The notes under the pieces: generated by a model
Database searches by the model: none
What the model saw: the letters and a program-made list of their open reading frames with translations, nothing else
What the model was told of the DNA's origin: nothing
Source: Neorhizobium huautlense
GTDB taxonomy: Bacteria; Pseudomonadota; Alphaproteobacteria; Rhizobiales; Rhizobiaceae
Reading direction: 5' to 3'
NCBI RefSeq assembly: GCF_030811685.1
Contig: NZ_JAUSRF010000011.1
Location: 1-64,000 of the forward strand
Length of the DNA: 64,000 nt
Position numbers and translations under genes: made by a program
In this document: piece by piece, positions 28,207 through 37,752 of the stretch
Position numbering within the stretch: position 1 is the stretch's first letter
Layout: every line of letters begins with the position of its first letter

Positions 28207-29010
28207 TTACCCTTTCAACAGTTTCTCCAGCACTGCCTTCGCGTCGTCACCACTCGGATCGAACATTGTTTGGCGGTCCACTTTCTCGCCCCAACGTCTA
28301 AAATCACTTTTTTCTATCCAATGCGGCGCTGTTTTCGAGAAGCCACCCGGTCCATCGAACGCAAAATCGACGACTGCAATGTCATTTAGGGGGATGAAAA
28401 ACGGTCCAATCAAAAGTTTAGCTTCGCAATCTTGCTTAATCCTCTCAGACGCAACCCAAGTCAATTTGGGGATTTGTCTCGTAGAAAAGAGTTCGGGGAG
28501 CCCCTCTTTCAATACGATAGAAATACACGCCGTAACGGACGGATTTTCACCAGATCGGTCTAATGTATTCGGGCCGTCGATCTCCGAATGGTAACGGCCA
28601 TCAATATCCATTTCAGAGTATTCGAAAGCGTTGTCCTGCTCAATTACCTGACAAAAATTCATAGGCTGGCGCGAATTTGGGGCTCCTGCTTCATTCGTCA
28701 TGGCCACGCTTCTGAAAACAAACCTGTCGCTTCCGAACTTTTCTAACGTATCCACCAAAGCGTCGGAGGCGAGGAAGCCATCGGCGGTTGGATAAAAATC
28801 AAGGTTGATGTCATCTTCGCGTGATACGAAAAACAGATCCTCCAGAAAATCGTAACGGCCGAGATGCTCGTTCCAACAAGGCTGTAGCGTCTCCAAGCCT
28901 ATATCTTCGTAATTTCCTACTTGTTTCGGGCTGAGCGCCCCCTTCAGGAAATGTGGAGCACGACTGTCGCGATCAGCCGCGTATGTCAGGATGAAATAAT
29001 CTACGGGCAT
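28207..29010 (-). CDS. Putative immunity protein for the Rhs toxin (Imm11-like)
   Basis: 267 residues, no signal peptide or membrane segment; acidic, as expected for a nuclease inhibitor. Sequence style and position resemble Imm11/DUF1629 immunity proteins. It starts inside the last codons of the rhs gene (10-base overlap), the usual toxin-immunity coupling. Base composition appears more A+T-rich than the Rhs core, consistent with exchange of the toxin-immunity tip as a unit. The partner assignment is inferred from position. Confidence 0.65.
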   Translation of the reverse strand: MPVDYFILTYAADRDSRAPHFLKGALSPKQVGNYEDIGLETLQPCWNEHLGRYDFLEDLFFVSREDDINLDFYPTADGFLASDALVDTLEKFGSDRFVFRSVAMTNEAGAPNSRQPMNFCQVIEQDNAFEYSEMDIDGRYHSEIDGPNTLDRSGENPSVTACISIVLKEGLPELFSTRQIPKLTWVASERIKQDCEAKLLIGPFFIPLNDIAVVDFAFDGPGGFSKTAPHWIEKSDFRRWGEKVDRQTMFDPSGDDAKAVLEKLLKG

Positions 29011-32000
29011 TGGTTCATATTAGCTCCAGGGAACGCGGACGCGAATGCTCTTATGATCTGGATGTTCTGCTGCTGCAATGCAACCAGTTCTCGACGTGCC
29101 ATGTTGTCGGCAGCGGCTCTTTGGGCGGAAGTCCTTGCGCAATTGCGCGCTCGGCGCCACTTCGCCTCGATGCCGCTCACCGCGGTTTCGTTACGAGCAT
29201 TGTACGTCGCGTGAGCACCACGGTGGATCGGCAAGGGCGGGTTATTCGCATTTGTAGCATCTGTCGGTAGTGCAATCCCGTTGGACGCGGCGTCACGTCG
29301 CATGCCCAGTGCATTGAACATCGGTCTGTGATTACCCCAAACGGCGCACGGAATCAGATGGTGCGCCTGCCAGGGAACATTCAAACCCCGGCCAGCGGCG
29401 ATCAGATTGTTCCGCAGGGTCGCGAGACCGAGCGGATCAACAGCTTCAGTAGGATAAGCTACGTAGCCGTTCTGTCTCAATCCGCCAAGTAGCCCGATGG
29501 GGTCCGAGCTCATATATTGGCAAGACAGTGGATCATACGTTCTCATAAGGTTATAAAACAGGCCTGTTTCCAAGTCCTCCCACTGCCCTTGAAAACGGAT
29601 CGGGCACAGCATCCTGGCCGCTATTGTGTCGGCGTCACCGGCACTTCGCAATTCGGCATGATTAACTTCACCGTTCCACGCGGCGGATATGTCAAGCGCG
29701 TTGTTCCCCGCAGCCGCGACCCACTTCGCGGTCTCCGGTCGCGTCTGATTGTCGTTCGTAGCTGCAGACCAGAGAGATCGAATATCTCCCCAAAGTCGAT
29801 AGGATGCAGCCCAGACCAGGCTCCCCGCCTCATCAACCATCTCTTTCGGAGTGCCGAGATGATCCGTCACAATATGAAGAACATCTCCCGACGCACCATC
29901 TTCACGCAACAGTGGCGTGAAGCTGTTTGGGAGGAAATGCCACCATGTTGCCCGTGCCAGTTCGTCAGACATGCCGTTCCTCGGCGCATGCCGTTCTCGA
30001 ACAAGTGGCACTTCCGCGGCGATGACATTGCCATCCCATACGAAGCGAGTACCAGAAGACAGTGTCTGGAACCCCGCCTGCCCCGCTGAGGGGAGGAGAC
30101 GTTTGTCGATGCGGCGGCCGAGCGGGTCATAGGTGTATCGCCATACGGATCCATCGGGGCAGATCGCCTGGGTCATCCGATCGAACCCGTCCCACACGAA
30201 ACGCCAGACAACCGGGCGAAAACCATCGCGTTCCACGCGACGCTCAATCACCCTCCCATTAGCGTCATAGACAAAATTGATAGACTCGCCCCTTGGGCCG
30301 CATGCCGCTTCGACGCGTCCGCCGGCAGAGCTTGTCCACGATGCAATTGGGCGCCCCAAAGGTTTCTCTGGTAAAGCCGTCTGGGATCCTGCGACATCCA
30401 ATGTCGGTGAATACGCAAAACGTTCGCTCTCCATGGCATCCGAGGGAAAACCGGGAATGTCATTTTTCCCAGTTTGCCCTAGCGCTGGCGGTTGTCCTAT
30501 TTTCAGATCGCTACCATGTGTCGCTTCGATAATCTGGTTATTACTATCTGGCTTGTACCTCGTCTCTCCCCACAGCGGGTCAGAGACCGCAATCGGCGAC
30601 GACGTCCGGTTCCACTGATAAAACCGGGTCCATTGTGAAGCGACAGGATGGCGGGGCGCGCGGGGCTCTGCAGAGGGACTTGATTTAGGTGAATAGTGCG
30701 CTGTCTGGCTGATGAGTTGCCCTACGACGTCATAGTGATGTTCCAGCAACAAACTCTGTGCGCTGGATCGCTCCCTTTCTCTCCCGGCTTTGTCGCGTGA
30801 AATCGTGAGCTTCGTCTGCCCACCTACGCTCAGTGATGTCAAAGCGCCCATGGGATCATAGGAATATGTGGTGATATGCGCACCGATTTTCCGCTCGATA
30901 CGATTACCACAGCAGTCGAGTTGGCTTTCTACACGAAGGCCATTCACGGTTTCGGCAATCAAGCGGCTTGCGTCGTCATACTCCAGTGTTACTGTCGAAG
31001 ATGCGTTTGCCAGGCTTGCGAGCAAACCTCGGTCATCATAGGTGTACGTTTCCTCTTCGATTTCGTCTCGTCCGGGGAGAGCGACCGTGCGCCTGAGAAG
31101 CAAGCCGGATCGATCCCATGCATAAGAAGTGGTGCGCCCGTCCGGATGCGTTGTCTCGGTCACCCGATCGGCCCTGTCGTAACCGTAGGTCGTTACCTTT
31201 CCATCGAAATCCGTTTCCCGGACAATGCGCCCGGCGGGATCACGGTCGAAGGTCCATTCGCGACCTGTCGCATTAACGACCTTTGCCAACTTGAATTCGT
31301 CATCATAGACAAAACGGAGACGATTGCCTTCCGGATCGACAACCTCGACGATGTTGCCAAGGCCATCGTAGATATAGGTGGTGCTGTTGCCTTCACCATC
31401 GACCGTGATGACCTCACGGCCCCGATTGCTGCTTTCAACTCTGTTGGTTACACCATCGGGCCTTTTCACGTTTGTCGGCGTGTAAAAGTCCATGCCGCTT
31501 TGATCTTCGTAGCTGAACCGTGTTGTCTGCCCCATGGTATCAATCACGGCTGTAACGCGACCAAAGCCGTCGCGTTCGTAACGTGTTCTGCCTCCGCGAA
31601 AATCGAGAGTTTCTTTCAGCCAGTGGTGGCTGTCGTAGGCATGCTGTTCCAATAGACCGTCATGACGACTTATGCCGATTGGTTGACCCGCAGCATTGTT
31701 CTTGATCTCGGTGATGTGGCCAAGCGGATCGGTGACCTGCTGCAGTGAGCCTCTATCGTCGTATTGGTATTGCCAAGACTTTCCGGCGTTGTCGATGACC
31801 ATTTCGAGGGCATTGTCGCTGCTCCAGACGAAAAAGGTGGAGCGGCCCTCGGCATCGGTGGTCGAGGCGACGTTGCAGAATGGATCATATGTGTAGGAAA
31901 TGGAATTGCCTTCACCATCTACGACAGCGGCGACGAGGCCCCGATCGTTTTCGATAGTTCGCTTCTCATGTCCGAGGCCGTTGACCTCACGCGTTATATT

Positions 32001-33533
32001 CTTGCTGTCGTTATAGAAGAATTTCTGTGCACGTGAGGGATCTCCGGCAGGCAGGTAAGTCGAAACACCATTTTCCTCGTCATACTCGAACCGCGCCGGA
32101 TTGAATTTCCGATTGGTTTGTATACGCGTGCGGCGCTGCTGCTCGTCATACTCGTAATTCGCTTCATAATCGCCGTTGCGTACGAGGCGCAGGATTTGGC
32201 CGTTTTCGTCATAGGTAAACTCGTGTCGCTCGCCATACGGGCATTCCGCAAGAATCAGCCTTCCGGAGCTGTCGTAGGCATAGCGCATCACGACCTTGCG
32301 GCTCCCATCCACACCTTCGAGTGTTATCAGGCTGCGTTGGTTCGTTCCGACGTATTCGAAATGGACCTTGAGCCCTTCTGGGGTTGTAATCTTAAGAAGG
32401 TTGCTGCCGGCGTCACGATCAAAGACGAGTGCGTTGCCGAGCCTGTCCTCAATTCGTGATATACGCCAGATATCGTCAGCACATTTATTGAATGTCGAGA
32501 CTCTTCCGTTCTCTCTAAGCAATAGGGAGCGGCGATGGCCTTGCTGGAGTTCGGTTCGACGATCGGTGCTTCCCTCTACCCATCCGCCGGGTATCGGAGT
32601 TGGAGGCTTGAAATGGATGACAAAGCCTTCGTCGTCGATAAAGGCGAACCTTCCATGCTCGTCTCTTTGGATCGTTGCATCGAACTCCGTTATGCGATGC
32701 CGTCCCAGAGGCCCCGACTGCTCCAGATCACCATAAAACATGGAGCCAAGTTCTAAAGCAATCAGTCCCTCAATGCGAAACTGCGGATCGATATGAGCTG
32801 CGACGCCTGTTGGCATGAAAGTGGGATTCCCTGACAGGCGACAATCCCGGCGTTTTTTGCGATCACGCCTTCTTCCAGCCACACGCTCTTGACGTTTTGG
32901 GCGAGCAAGGCGTTTCGCCATCCTCAAGATTCGCGGAGCGACTTTCTTTATTCCTCGACGGAAAAGGCCTTGTAAGATCGAGCCGGGATTGATCGGAATG
33001 TCGGCAACCCATCCGATGGGTTTAAGGACATTGAAATAAAACCAGCTGTCAGCCTCCACTCCATCCTTGAGCGCGTTGATATAGCTGCGATTATACTGCG
33101 CAGGCATATAAGTATTGTATTTTGACGCAGTCTCAGGGTCGTAGGGATCAAGGCCTCCTTGTTCAGCCCATGAGTGGTAATCACCGGGTTCGAAATGACC
33201 GGTACCACTTTCAAACGGGTCGACAGCGAGATCATACGAGGTATCAATTACGCTACGGTCTATTGCCACTTCGCGTAGCTGCTGTTCGATCTCTGCTCGC
33301 GCAGCCGGATCCGTTGCGTTTGCTAGCTCCGATTCAAGCTCTCGCTTTTCCTGATCTAATGCTGCTTTTTCGTCTTCCCGGCCTTTCTCGTACTGTTCCC
33401 ATGCATCGAGCCAGTCCGCAAGCGTCCAAGTTTGTTCACCTGCTCCGATGGCAAATTCGCCCTCTGCATTGGCTGGATGGACCGAATCGTTCGGCAAGCC
33501 GCCGCCGCTCGAATGGATTGATGTCTCACCCAT
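29001..33533 (-). CDS. rhs: Rhs-repeat polymorphic toxin with AHH nuclease tip
   Basis: 1510 residues. The N-terminal ~230 residues hold a charged helix and hydrophobic stretches. From about 330 to 1300 there are many YD/RHS repeats (YEYDEQQRRTRI, YTYDPFCNVASTTDAEG, YDDRGSLQQVTDPLG) that form the toxin-enclosing shell. The core ends at a DPIGLLGG / DPLGL boundary. The last ~135 residues carry WQAHHLIP and HRGAHATYN, the AHH motif of HNH/Endo VII-type nucleases. It is expected to be delivered by T6SS through the adjacent VgrG and PAAR-like protein and to cut target-cell nucleic acid. Confidence 0.9.
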   Translation of the reverse strand: MGETSIHSSGGGLPNDSVHPANAEGEFAIGAGEQTWTLADWLDAWEQYEKGREDEKAALDQEKRELESELANATDPAARAEIEQQLREVAIDRSVIDTSYDLAVDPFESGTGHFEPGDYHSWAEQGGLDPYDPETASKYNTYMPAQYNRSYINALKDGVEADSWFYFNVLKPIGWVADIPINPGSILQGLFRRGIKKVAPRILRMAKRLARPKRQERVAGRRRDRKKRRDCRLSGNPTFMPTGVAAHIDPQFRIEGLIALELGSMFYGDLEQSGPLGRHRITEFDATIQRDEHGRFAFIDDEGFVIHFKPPTPIPGGWVEGSTDRRTELQQGHRRSLLLRENGRVSTFNKCADDIWRISRIEDRLGNALVFDRDAGSNLLKITTPEGLKVHFEYVGTNQRSLITLEGVDGSRKVVMRYAYDSSGRLILAECPYGERHEFTYDENGQILRLVRNGDYEANYEYDEQQRRTRIQTNRKFNPARFEYDEENGVSTYLPAGDPSRAQKFFYNDSKNITREVNGLGHEKRTIENDRGLVAAVVDGEGNSISYTYDPFCNVASTTDAEGRSTFFVWSSDNALEMVIDNAGKSWQYQYDDRGSLQQVTDPLGHITEIKNNAAGQPIGISRHDGLLEQHAYDSHHWLKETLDFRGGRTRYERDGFGRVTAVIDTMGQTTRFSYEDQSGMDFYTPTNVKRPDGVTNRVESSNRGREVITVDGEGNSTTYIYDGLGNIVEVVDPEGNRLRFVYDDEFKLAKVVNATGREWTFDRDPAGRIVRETDFDGKVTTYGYDRADRVTETTHPDGRTTSYAWDRSGLLLRRTVALPGRDEIEEETYTYDDRGLLASLANASSTVTLEYDDASRLIAETVNGLRVESQLDCCGNRIERKIGAHITTYSYDPMGALTSLSVGGQTKLTISRDKAGRERERSSAQSLLLEHHYDVVGQLISQTAHYSPKSSPSAEPRAPRHPVASQWTRFYQWNRTSSPIAVSDPLWGETRYKPDSNNQIIEATHGSDLKIGQPPALGQTGKNDIPGFPSDAMESERFAYSPTLDVAGSQTALPEKPLGRPIASWTSSAGGRVEAACGPRGESINFVYDANGRVIERRVERDGFRPVVWRFVWDGFDRMTQAICPDGSVWRYTYDPLGRRIDKRLLPSAGQAGFQTLSSGTRFVWDGNVIAAEVPLVRERHAPRNGMSDELARATWWHFLPNSFTPLLREDGASGDVLHIVTDHLGTPKEMVDEAGSLVWAASYRLWGDIRSLWSAATNDNQTRPETAKWVAAAGNNALDISAAWNGEVNHAELRSAGDADTIAARMLCPIRFQGQWEDLETGLFYNLMRTYDPLSCQYMSSDPIGLLGGLRQNGYVAYPTEAVDPLGLATLRNNLIAAGRGLNVPWQAHHLIPCAVWGNHRPMFNALGMRRDAASNGIALPTDATNANNPPLPIHRGAHATYNARNETAVSGIEAKWRRARNCARTSAQRAAADNMARRELVALQQQNIQIIRAFASAFPGANMNQCP

Positions 33534-33557
33534 TTGGTATCCTTGCCCCGTATTCGT

Positions 33558-34004
33558 TCAAACTTGAGAGTTCGCAGGTGTGCCTATAGCGGCGGTCAGC
33601 AGCGGTTCGTTGGCCTCGCTCATTCGTCTGCTGGGCTCAGGGGGATTGGGATCCGGATGATTGATCCAAGCCGGATCACGATCTCTGACCACGGCCCATC
33701 CTTCCGAATAAACCGTTTTTGAGGCGTGCTTTGCGTGCGCATACCCTTTGTAGCCGGCTATTTTGGAACCCCGTCCGATCCCCGGCTCATGTCCAGTCAC
33801 CATAAGAGCTCGCGAATTCAACTGGAAATCGAGCATGGTGTTGTTTCGAACGGTCTTTGAGGTCCGAATGGCCCGATCTAGATCCACCATCGACATGTAA
33901 GGAACGTCCACCATCGAAGAACCCATGGGTGTCTTGCAGACATCCGGCCCCTTGGTGTGAACGATGTTGGAGCCGTGGTTCCTTGCTGAAATAGGGACAA
34001 CCAT
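33558..34004 (-). CDS. PAAR-like (DUF4150) spike-tip protein
   Basis: 148 residues, rich in Gly/Asn/Ser, with VHTKGPDVCKTPMGSSMVDVPY and DFQLNSRALMVTGHEPGIGRGS, as in DUF4150 PAAR-like proteins that sharpen VgrG spikes and carry effectors. It starts one base beyond the DUF2169 stop and is followed by rhs, so it probably caps the VgrG spike and docks Rhs. Confidence 0.8.
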   Translation of the reverse strand: MVVPISARNHGSNIVHTKGPDVCKTPMGSSMVDVPYMSMVDLDRAIRTSKTVRNNTMLDFQLNSRALMVTGHEPGIGRGSKIAGYKGYAHAKHASKTVYSEGWAVVRDRDPAWINHPDPNPPEPSRRMSEANEPLLTAAIGTPANSQV

Positions 34005-35191
34005 TATACCTCCTGCAACTCGACATGTTCTTCATTGTCGTGCGCGACCTCTTTCGGTGTCAGGCGTAACGTCGGCTCCGTTGGATCGTCCTCCCAGCGA
34101 ACGCTGATGGCCTCTGTAACCGTCAGATCGAAAGGTGTTCGCCATAGGCAATGGACACGTGGGTCGTGTCTAAACTCGTCGCTGATCTCTAAAAAAACCG
34201 TGTCCCGGACCATTTCGAGCAAAACCCGTTCGCCGTTAGCCAAAACCGCTGTGACAACCGGCTTTGAGGCAGGGATACGGATCACGAATTGCGGATCGGT
34301 TGGGTGAAGGTGTTTCAAATCTACGATAAGGCTGCCCTCAAGAAACCTGTTACCTTGTAAGTCTGGATGGGCAGCATTGTGGAAAGCGAAATCATAGTCT
34401 TTCGCCCATTTTGGCCATACGTTGTCGAGCCAGTTCTGATCATATGTTCCGCCAAGCGCACGCCTTGGGAGCCACGCAGGAGGAGTTGGGCCAAAGCCCT
34501 GTGGCGAGTAGCGTGTATCAGCAGTGATCACCGGATAGAGAGGGTCTTCGATCTGGGGGGCCGGTACCGGATATCTGCGATCTGTGTGCTGATTATCGAT
34601 TAGACCGCGCCCGATGGGGTTGTGCTCATACGCGGTGAAGAAAGGCTCATTGTCTTCGTTTTTGCCCGTTTCGATCATCCCGCCAAAAGCGTACTCGTAT
34701 CGGATCGGAAGCTGCGAAATGGGGTCGGGCTCGCTAAGTTTCCATCCTTGGAACAGTTTTCCAAAACGCTGCCATTCGGCCTCCTCGTTCGCCGAGAGTG
34801 CCCGAAACCATTCCGGCTGCCACTGTCGCGGCCCGGTTATGTGCAGTGTCTTTTCGACGAAAACACCCTTGTCGTCGGAAACCCTGACTGAAACGTCCCA
34901 TTCACGGGCTGTAATTTCGCCTGGAGCATAGGCAGTTGCGTCAAGAATGACTTCGCTCCGAGGTTTGTAGGGCACAAAATCGGAAGGGTATCGAACCGAC
35001 GAAGCGTTCAATTCGCCGTGGTACTCGTCCGTAAAGGCAAAGGGTTCCTGCTCAGAAGAGAGTACGCAAGTTCCGTCCTGCCGGATATCCATAGACGTCT
35101 TGATCATAAAGACGCCAAACTCCCGCCCGTCCGCATCAAAATTTGAGAAACGGAGATTTGCAAAAGGGGTAAAATTTGTGATGGAAACCAT
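34004..35191 (-). CDS. DUF2169 T6SS effector adaptor
   Basis: 395 residues matching the DUF2169 family: VSITNFTPFANLRFSNFDADG at the start, RQWQPEWFRALS and PIRYEYAFGG in the middle, WLPRRALGGTYDQNW later. DUF2169 proteins act as chaperone/adaptors that load PAAR-like/Rhs cargo on VgrG. Twelve bases after vgrG and overlapping the PAAR-like gene by one base. Confidence 0.82.
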   Translation of the reverse strand: MVSITNFTPFANLRFSNFDADGREFGVFMIKTSMDIRQDGTCVLSSEQEPFAFTDEYHGELNASSVRYPSDFVPYKPRSEVILDATAYAPGEITAREWDVSVRVSDDKGVFVEKTLHITGPRQWQPEWFRALSANEEAEWQRFGKLFQGWKLSEPDPISQLPIRYEYAFGGMIETGKNEDNEPFFTAYEHNPIGRGLIDNQHTDRRYPVPAPQIEDPLYPVITADTRYSPQGFGPTPPAWLPRRALGGTYDQNWLDNVWPKWAKDYDFAFHNAAHPDLQGNRFLEGSLIVDLKHLHPTDPQFVIRIPASKPVVTAVLANGERVLLEMVRDTVFLEISDEFRHDPRVHCLWRTPFDLTVTEAISVRWEDDPTEPTLRLTPKEVAHDNEEHVELQEV

Positions 35192-35202
35192 GAGCCGTCC
35201 GA

Positions 35203-37470
35203 TCAGTTCAGATCAATAACCTTGCCGATTTGCTGGAATGGCCCTTCCGCCTCGAAATGAAACTTCACCCCCTTGATGATGACGGTCCCATCCTTTTTCA
35301 TCACCATTTTCGATTTTCCGACTTCGATGACGTATTCTTCCCCGACAATAAGCTTCTTTGCCTTACCGACGTTTTCAACCGAAGTCTGACCGACATTGGA
35401 GACTTTCGTTGTGCCAATCTGTTCGACCTGAGCAACCCCAACAGTGGTCGATTGAAATGAACCGATGATAGTGTTCGCGATGCCTGGCAACGGAAACAAG
35501 CTGGATGCGGCGTCCCCGACTCCGGTGCCAGATCCGGCAAGCGCGGTACCGGCATCTGCGCGAGGGCTTAAGCCGCTGACCACTCCTTGCCGGCTACCCA
35601 GTCCCTCCGCCCCTAGGAAACCGAGAGCGGAGGAGGCGAGGGTCCCAGCAAATGCGGCCACCGCTGGCGTGCTACCGCCAGCAATCTGGCTTGCTTGCAT
35701 CAGGAGGCCGGAAGTTTGTCCTGCGAGTCCCTGCACTGCACCCATTAGCGCCATGGCCATCGGTCCGGTACCACCGACAACGGTGTTCATCGACCCACCG
35801 ACCTCGTGTTTCTGGTTACCACCCACCTCGACCGTACGGTTGGCGCCAATCGCCGATACTTCATGACGATCGATCCGCTTGGTCCGGTCGTTGAGAACGC
35901 GCGTCGTCTGGTCCTTCTGGGCATGGAAGAACATGTTTTCCTGGCCCGCCTCGTCTTCAAATGTCATCTCGTTGAAGCCCTGGCCTTTATGCGAATTCGA
36001 CCGCATGACCATGCGCGTCTTGTTGGCAGGCAGGTCGTAAGGCACGGAATTGCTCGGGTTGGGCACAACACCCGTCACCAGCGGCCGGTCGGGATCGCCA
36101 TCGACATAGGCAATCATCACCTCCATGCCGATGCGCGGAATGACCTGCGCACCCCAGGTGCCACCGCCCCAGCTTTGGGCGACGCGTACCCAGCAAGTGT
36201 CGGATCCGTCCTTCTTGGCCTTGCGGTCCCACGGGAACCACACCTTGATGCGGCCGTACTGGTCCGGGTGGATTTCTTCACCTTCGGGGCCGGCAACGAT
36301 CGCGACCTGCGTGCCCTCGATGCGTGGGCGTTTTGTCTCCCGGTGCGGCGTCATCGGTACGCGTGAGGGAACCGCTTCGAACTCGTTGCGATATTCCGGC
36401 TCGTTGCTGTTGGTCTCATAGGAGCGATCCACCACCGTCTGGACCGACTTGATGACGACATGCTCGTCATAGGCATGATCGGGATGCGCGACTTCGTATG
36501 GCGTGAACCGGCGGCCGGTTTCGATGATGCGGCTCGTCGAGGCACCATACACCCGATCATGGTCAGCCTCAGACGCCTGTGACCTGAGTTTCTGAGCACG
36601 CTCGGCTTCAGCAACCGAGGAGATGCGAGCCGGGTATTCATAAAGCTCACGTTTGGTGGCATCCGGCATTTGCACCAGAGACGGCGTCATCGTGCCCGGC
36701 ACCATGCGCGGGGTCTCAAAATTCCAGTCAGCGCCGGCGCGTTGGCCCGGTACGTAAGAAAACTGTCGTGCCCATTCGTTAATATGGTTGCGATCGGACG
36801 AACCCTGGGCGAGACGCACCCTGCCCTCGCCCTGAGCGGACGGTGATGGGCCGAGCCAGCCATTGGCCGTATCGGCCACATGCAGTTTGTGCTTGCCGTC
36901 CTCGTGGCTGAACCAGTAGAATAGGCCGTCTTCCTCAAAACGTCTTGATAAATAAGCGAAATCCGTCTCGTTCCATTGAACTGAGTAATGCTGCTTGGGT
37001 GGCGATGTAATCACGCCCGATGTATCGGGTGCCGGAATGCCGTGTTCGGAAAACAGGATTTCGGCGATCTCCACTGCAGTCTTGTCCATCCAGATACGGC
37101 AGTCGGAGCGACGGGTCAGGAGCCACATCTGCGGACGCAGCACCATGGCATAGGAGCGCAGGCCGCGGGTGATCGGCGGGCCTTCGTTGAGTTGGGTGAC
37201 GAGACCGTTGAACGGACGGCGGATGGCTGAACCTGCCTCACCATCACCCTGCTGTACCTCGACCGAGACATCCAGCAGCCGGCCGATCAGTTCTTCCGGC
37301 TTGATTTGCGCTTTCTTGGTGCGGGCGACGAGGCGTATCTCGAACAGCGAGGAAATGCCTTCCTCGATCGTCACGCGCTCAGGCAGGAGCTGGTCTTCAC
37401 CCAGCGGGGAGTTGATCTTGAGAATGCGGCTCGCCTGGATGAAGTCGGCGGCGGAAGATGCATTGTCCAT
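35203..37470 (-). CDS. vgrG: VgrG (TssI), T6SS spike protein
   Basis: 755 residues. The N-terminal gp27-like part ends near residue 370. The gp5 OB-fold follows with HPDQYGRIKVWFPWDRKAKKDG and WVRVAQSWGGGTWGAQVIPRIGMEVMIAYVDGDPDRPLVTG. Then come the gp5-like needle repeats and an Ala/Gly-rich insert (about 580-680), which may be an adaptor-binding extension. ATG chosen at 37470 with CGGAG upstream. No T6SS sheath, baseplate or ATPase gene is in the window, so it must use a core encoded elsewhere. Confidence 0.93.
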   Translation of the reverse strand: MDNASSAADFIQASRILKINSPLGEDQLLPERVTIEEGISSLFEIRLVARTKKAQIKPEELIGRLLDVSVEVQQGDGEAGSAIRRPFNGLVTQLNEGPPITRGLRSYAMVLRPQMWLLTRRSDCRIWMDKTAVEIAEILFSEHGIPAPDTSGVITSPPKQHYSVQWNETDFAYLSRRFEEDGLFYWFSHEDGKHKLHVADTANGWLGPSPSAQGEGRVRLAQGSSDRNHINEWARQFSYVPGQRAGADWNFETPRMVPGTMTPSLVQMPDATKRELYEYPARISSVAEAERAQKLRSQASEADHDRVYGASTSRIIETGRRFTPYEVAHPDHAYDEHVVIKSVQTVVDRSYETNSNEPEYRNEFEAVPSRVPMTPHRETKRPRIEGTQVAIVAGPEGEEIHPDQYGRIKVWFPWDRKAKKDGSDTCWVRVAQSWGGGTWGAQVIPRIGMEVMIAYVDGDPDRPLVTGVVPNPSNSVPYDLPANKTRMVMRSNSHKGQGFNEMTFEDEAGQENMFFHAQKDQTTRVLNDRTKRIDRHEVSAIGANRTVEVGGNQKHEVGGSMNTVVGGTGPMAMALMGAVQGLAGQTSGLLMQASQIAGGSTPAVAAFAGTLASSALGFLGAEGLGSRQGVVSGLSPRADAGTALAGSGTGVGDAASSLFPLPGIANTIIGSFQSTTVGVAQVEQIGTTKVSNVGQTSVENVGKAKKLIVGEEYVIEVGKSKMVMKKDGTVIIKGVKFHFEAEGPFQQIGKVIDLN

Positions 37471-37752
37471 GGTCGCGCTCCGGCAGTCTGAAAACCAAGA
37501 AAAGCACCACTGGAAGCGATAAGCTGGATCCGGTGATGCGAAAAAATGCACGTCTTAATCGCGGCAAAAACTAGAGCCGCGATCCGTCAGGTCAACCCTG
37601 AATGGGCAGGGGGTTGCAGATAGGGGGAATTTACGGGACCCAGCAGTTGCAAAAGCGGCTGGAGAAAGAGGGCATTGTCTGTTGCAAAAATCGGCGAGAC
37701 CGGCATCTTTGGTGCCGCGCTTCGATTGATCCGTTTCGGCTTGGGGTGCGGG

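Noticed and set aside
37560-37581. CGCGGC/GCCGCG dyad upstream of vgrG
   Set aside because: Six-base arms in high-GC DNA are expected by chance; no supporting context.
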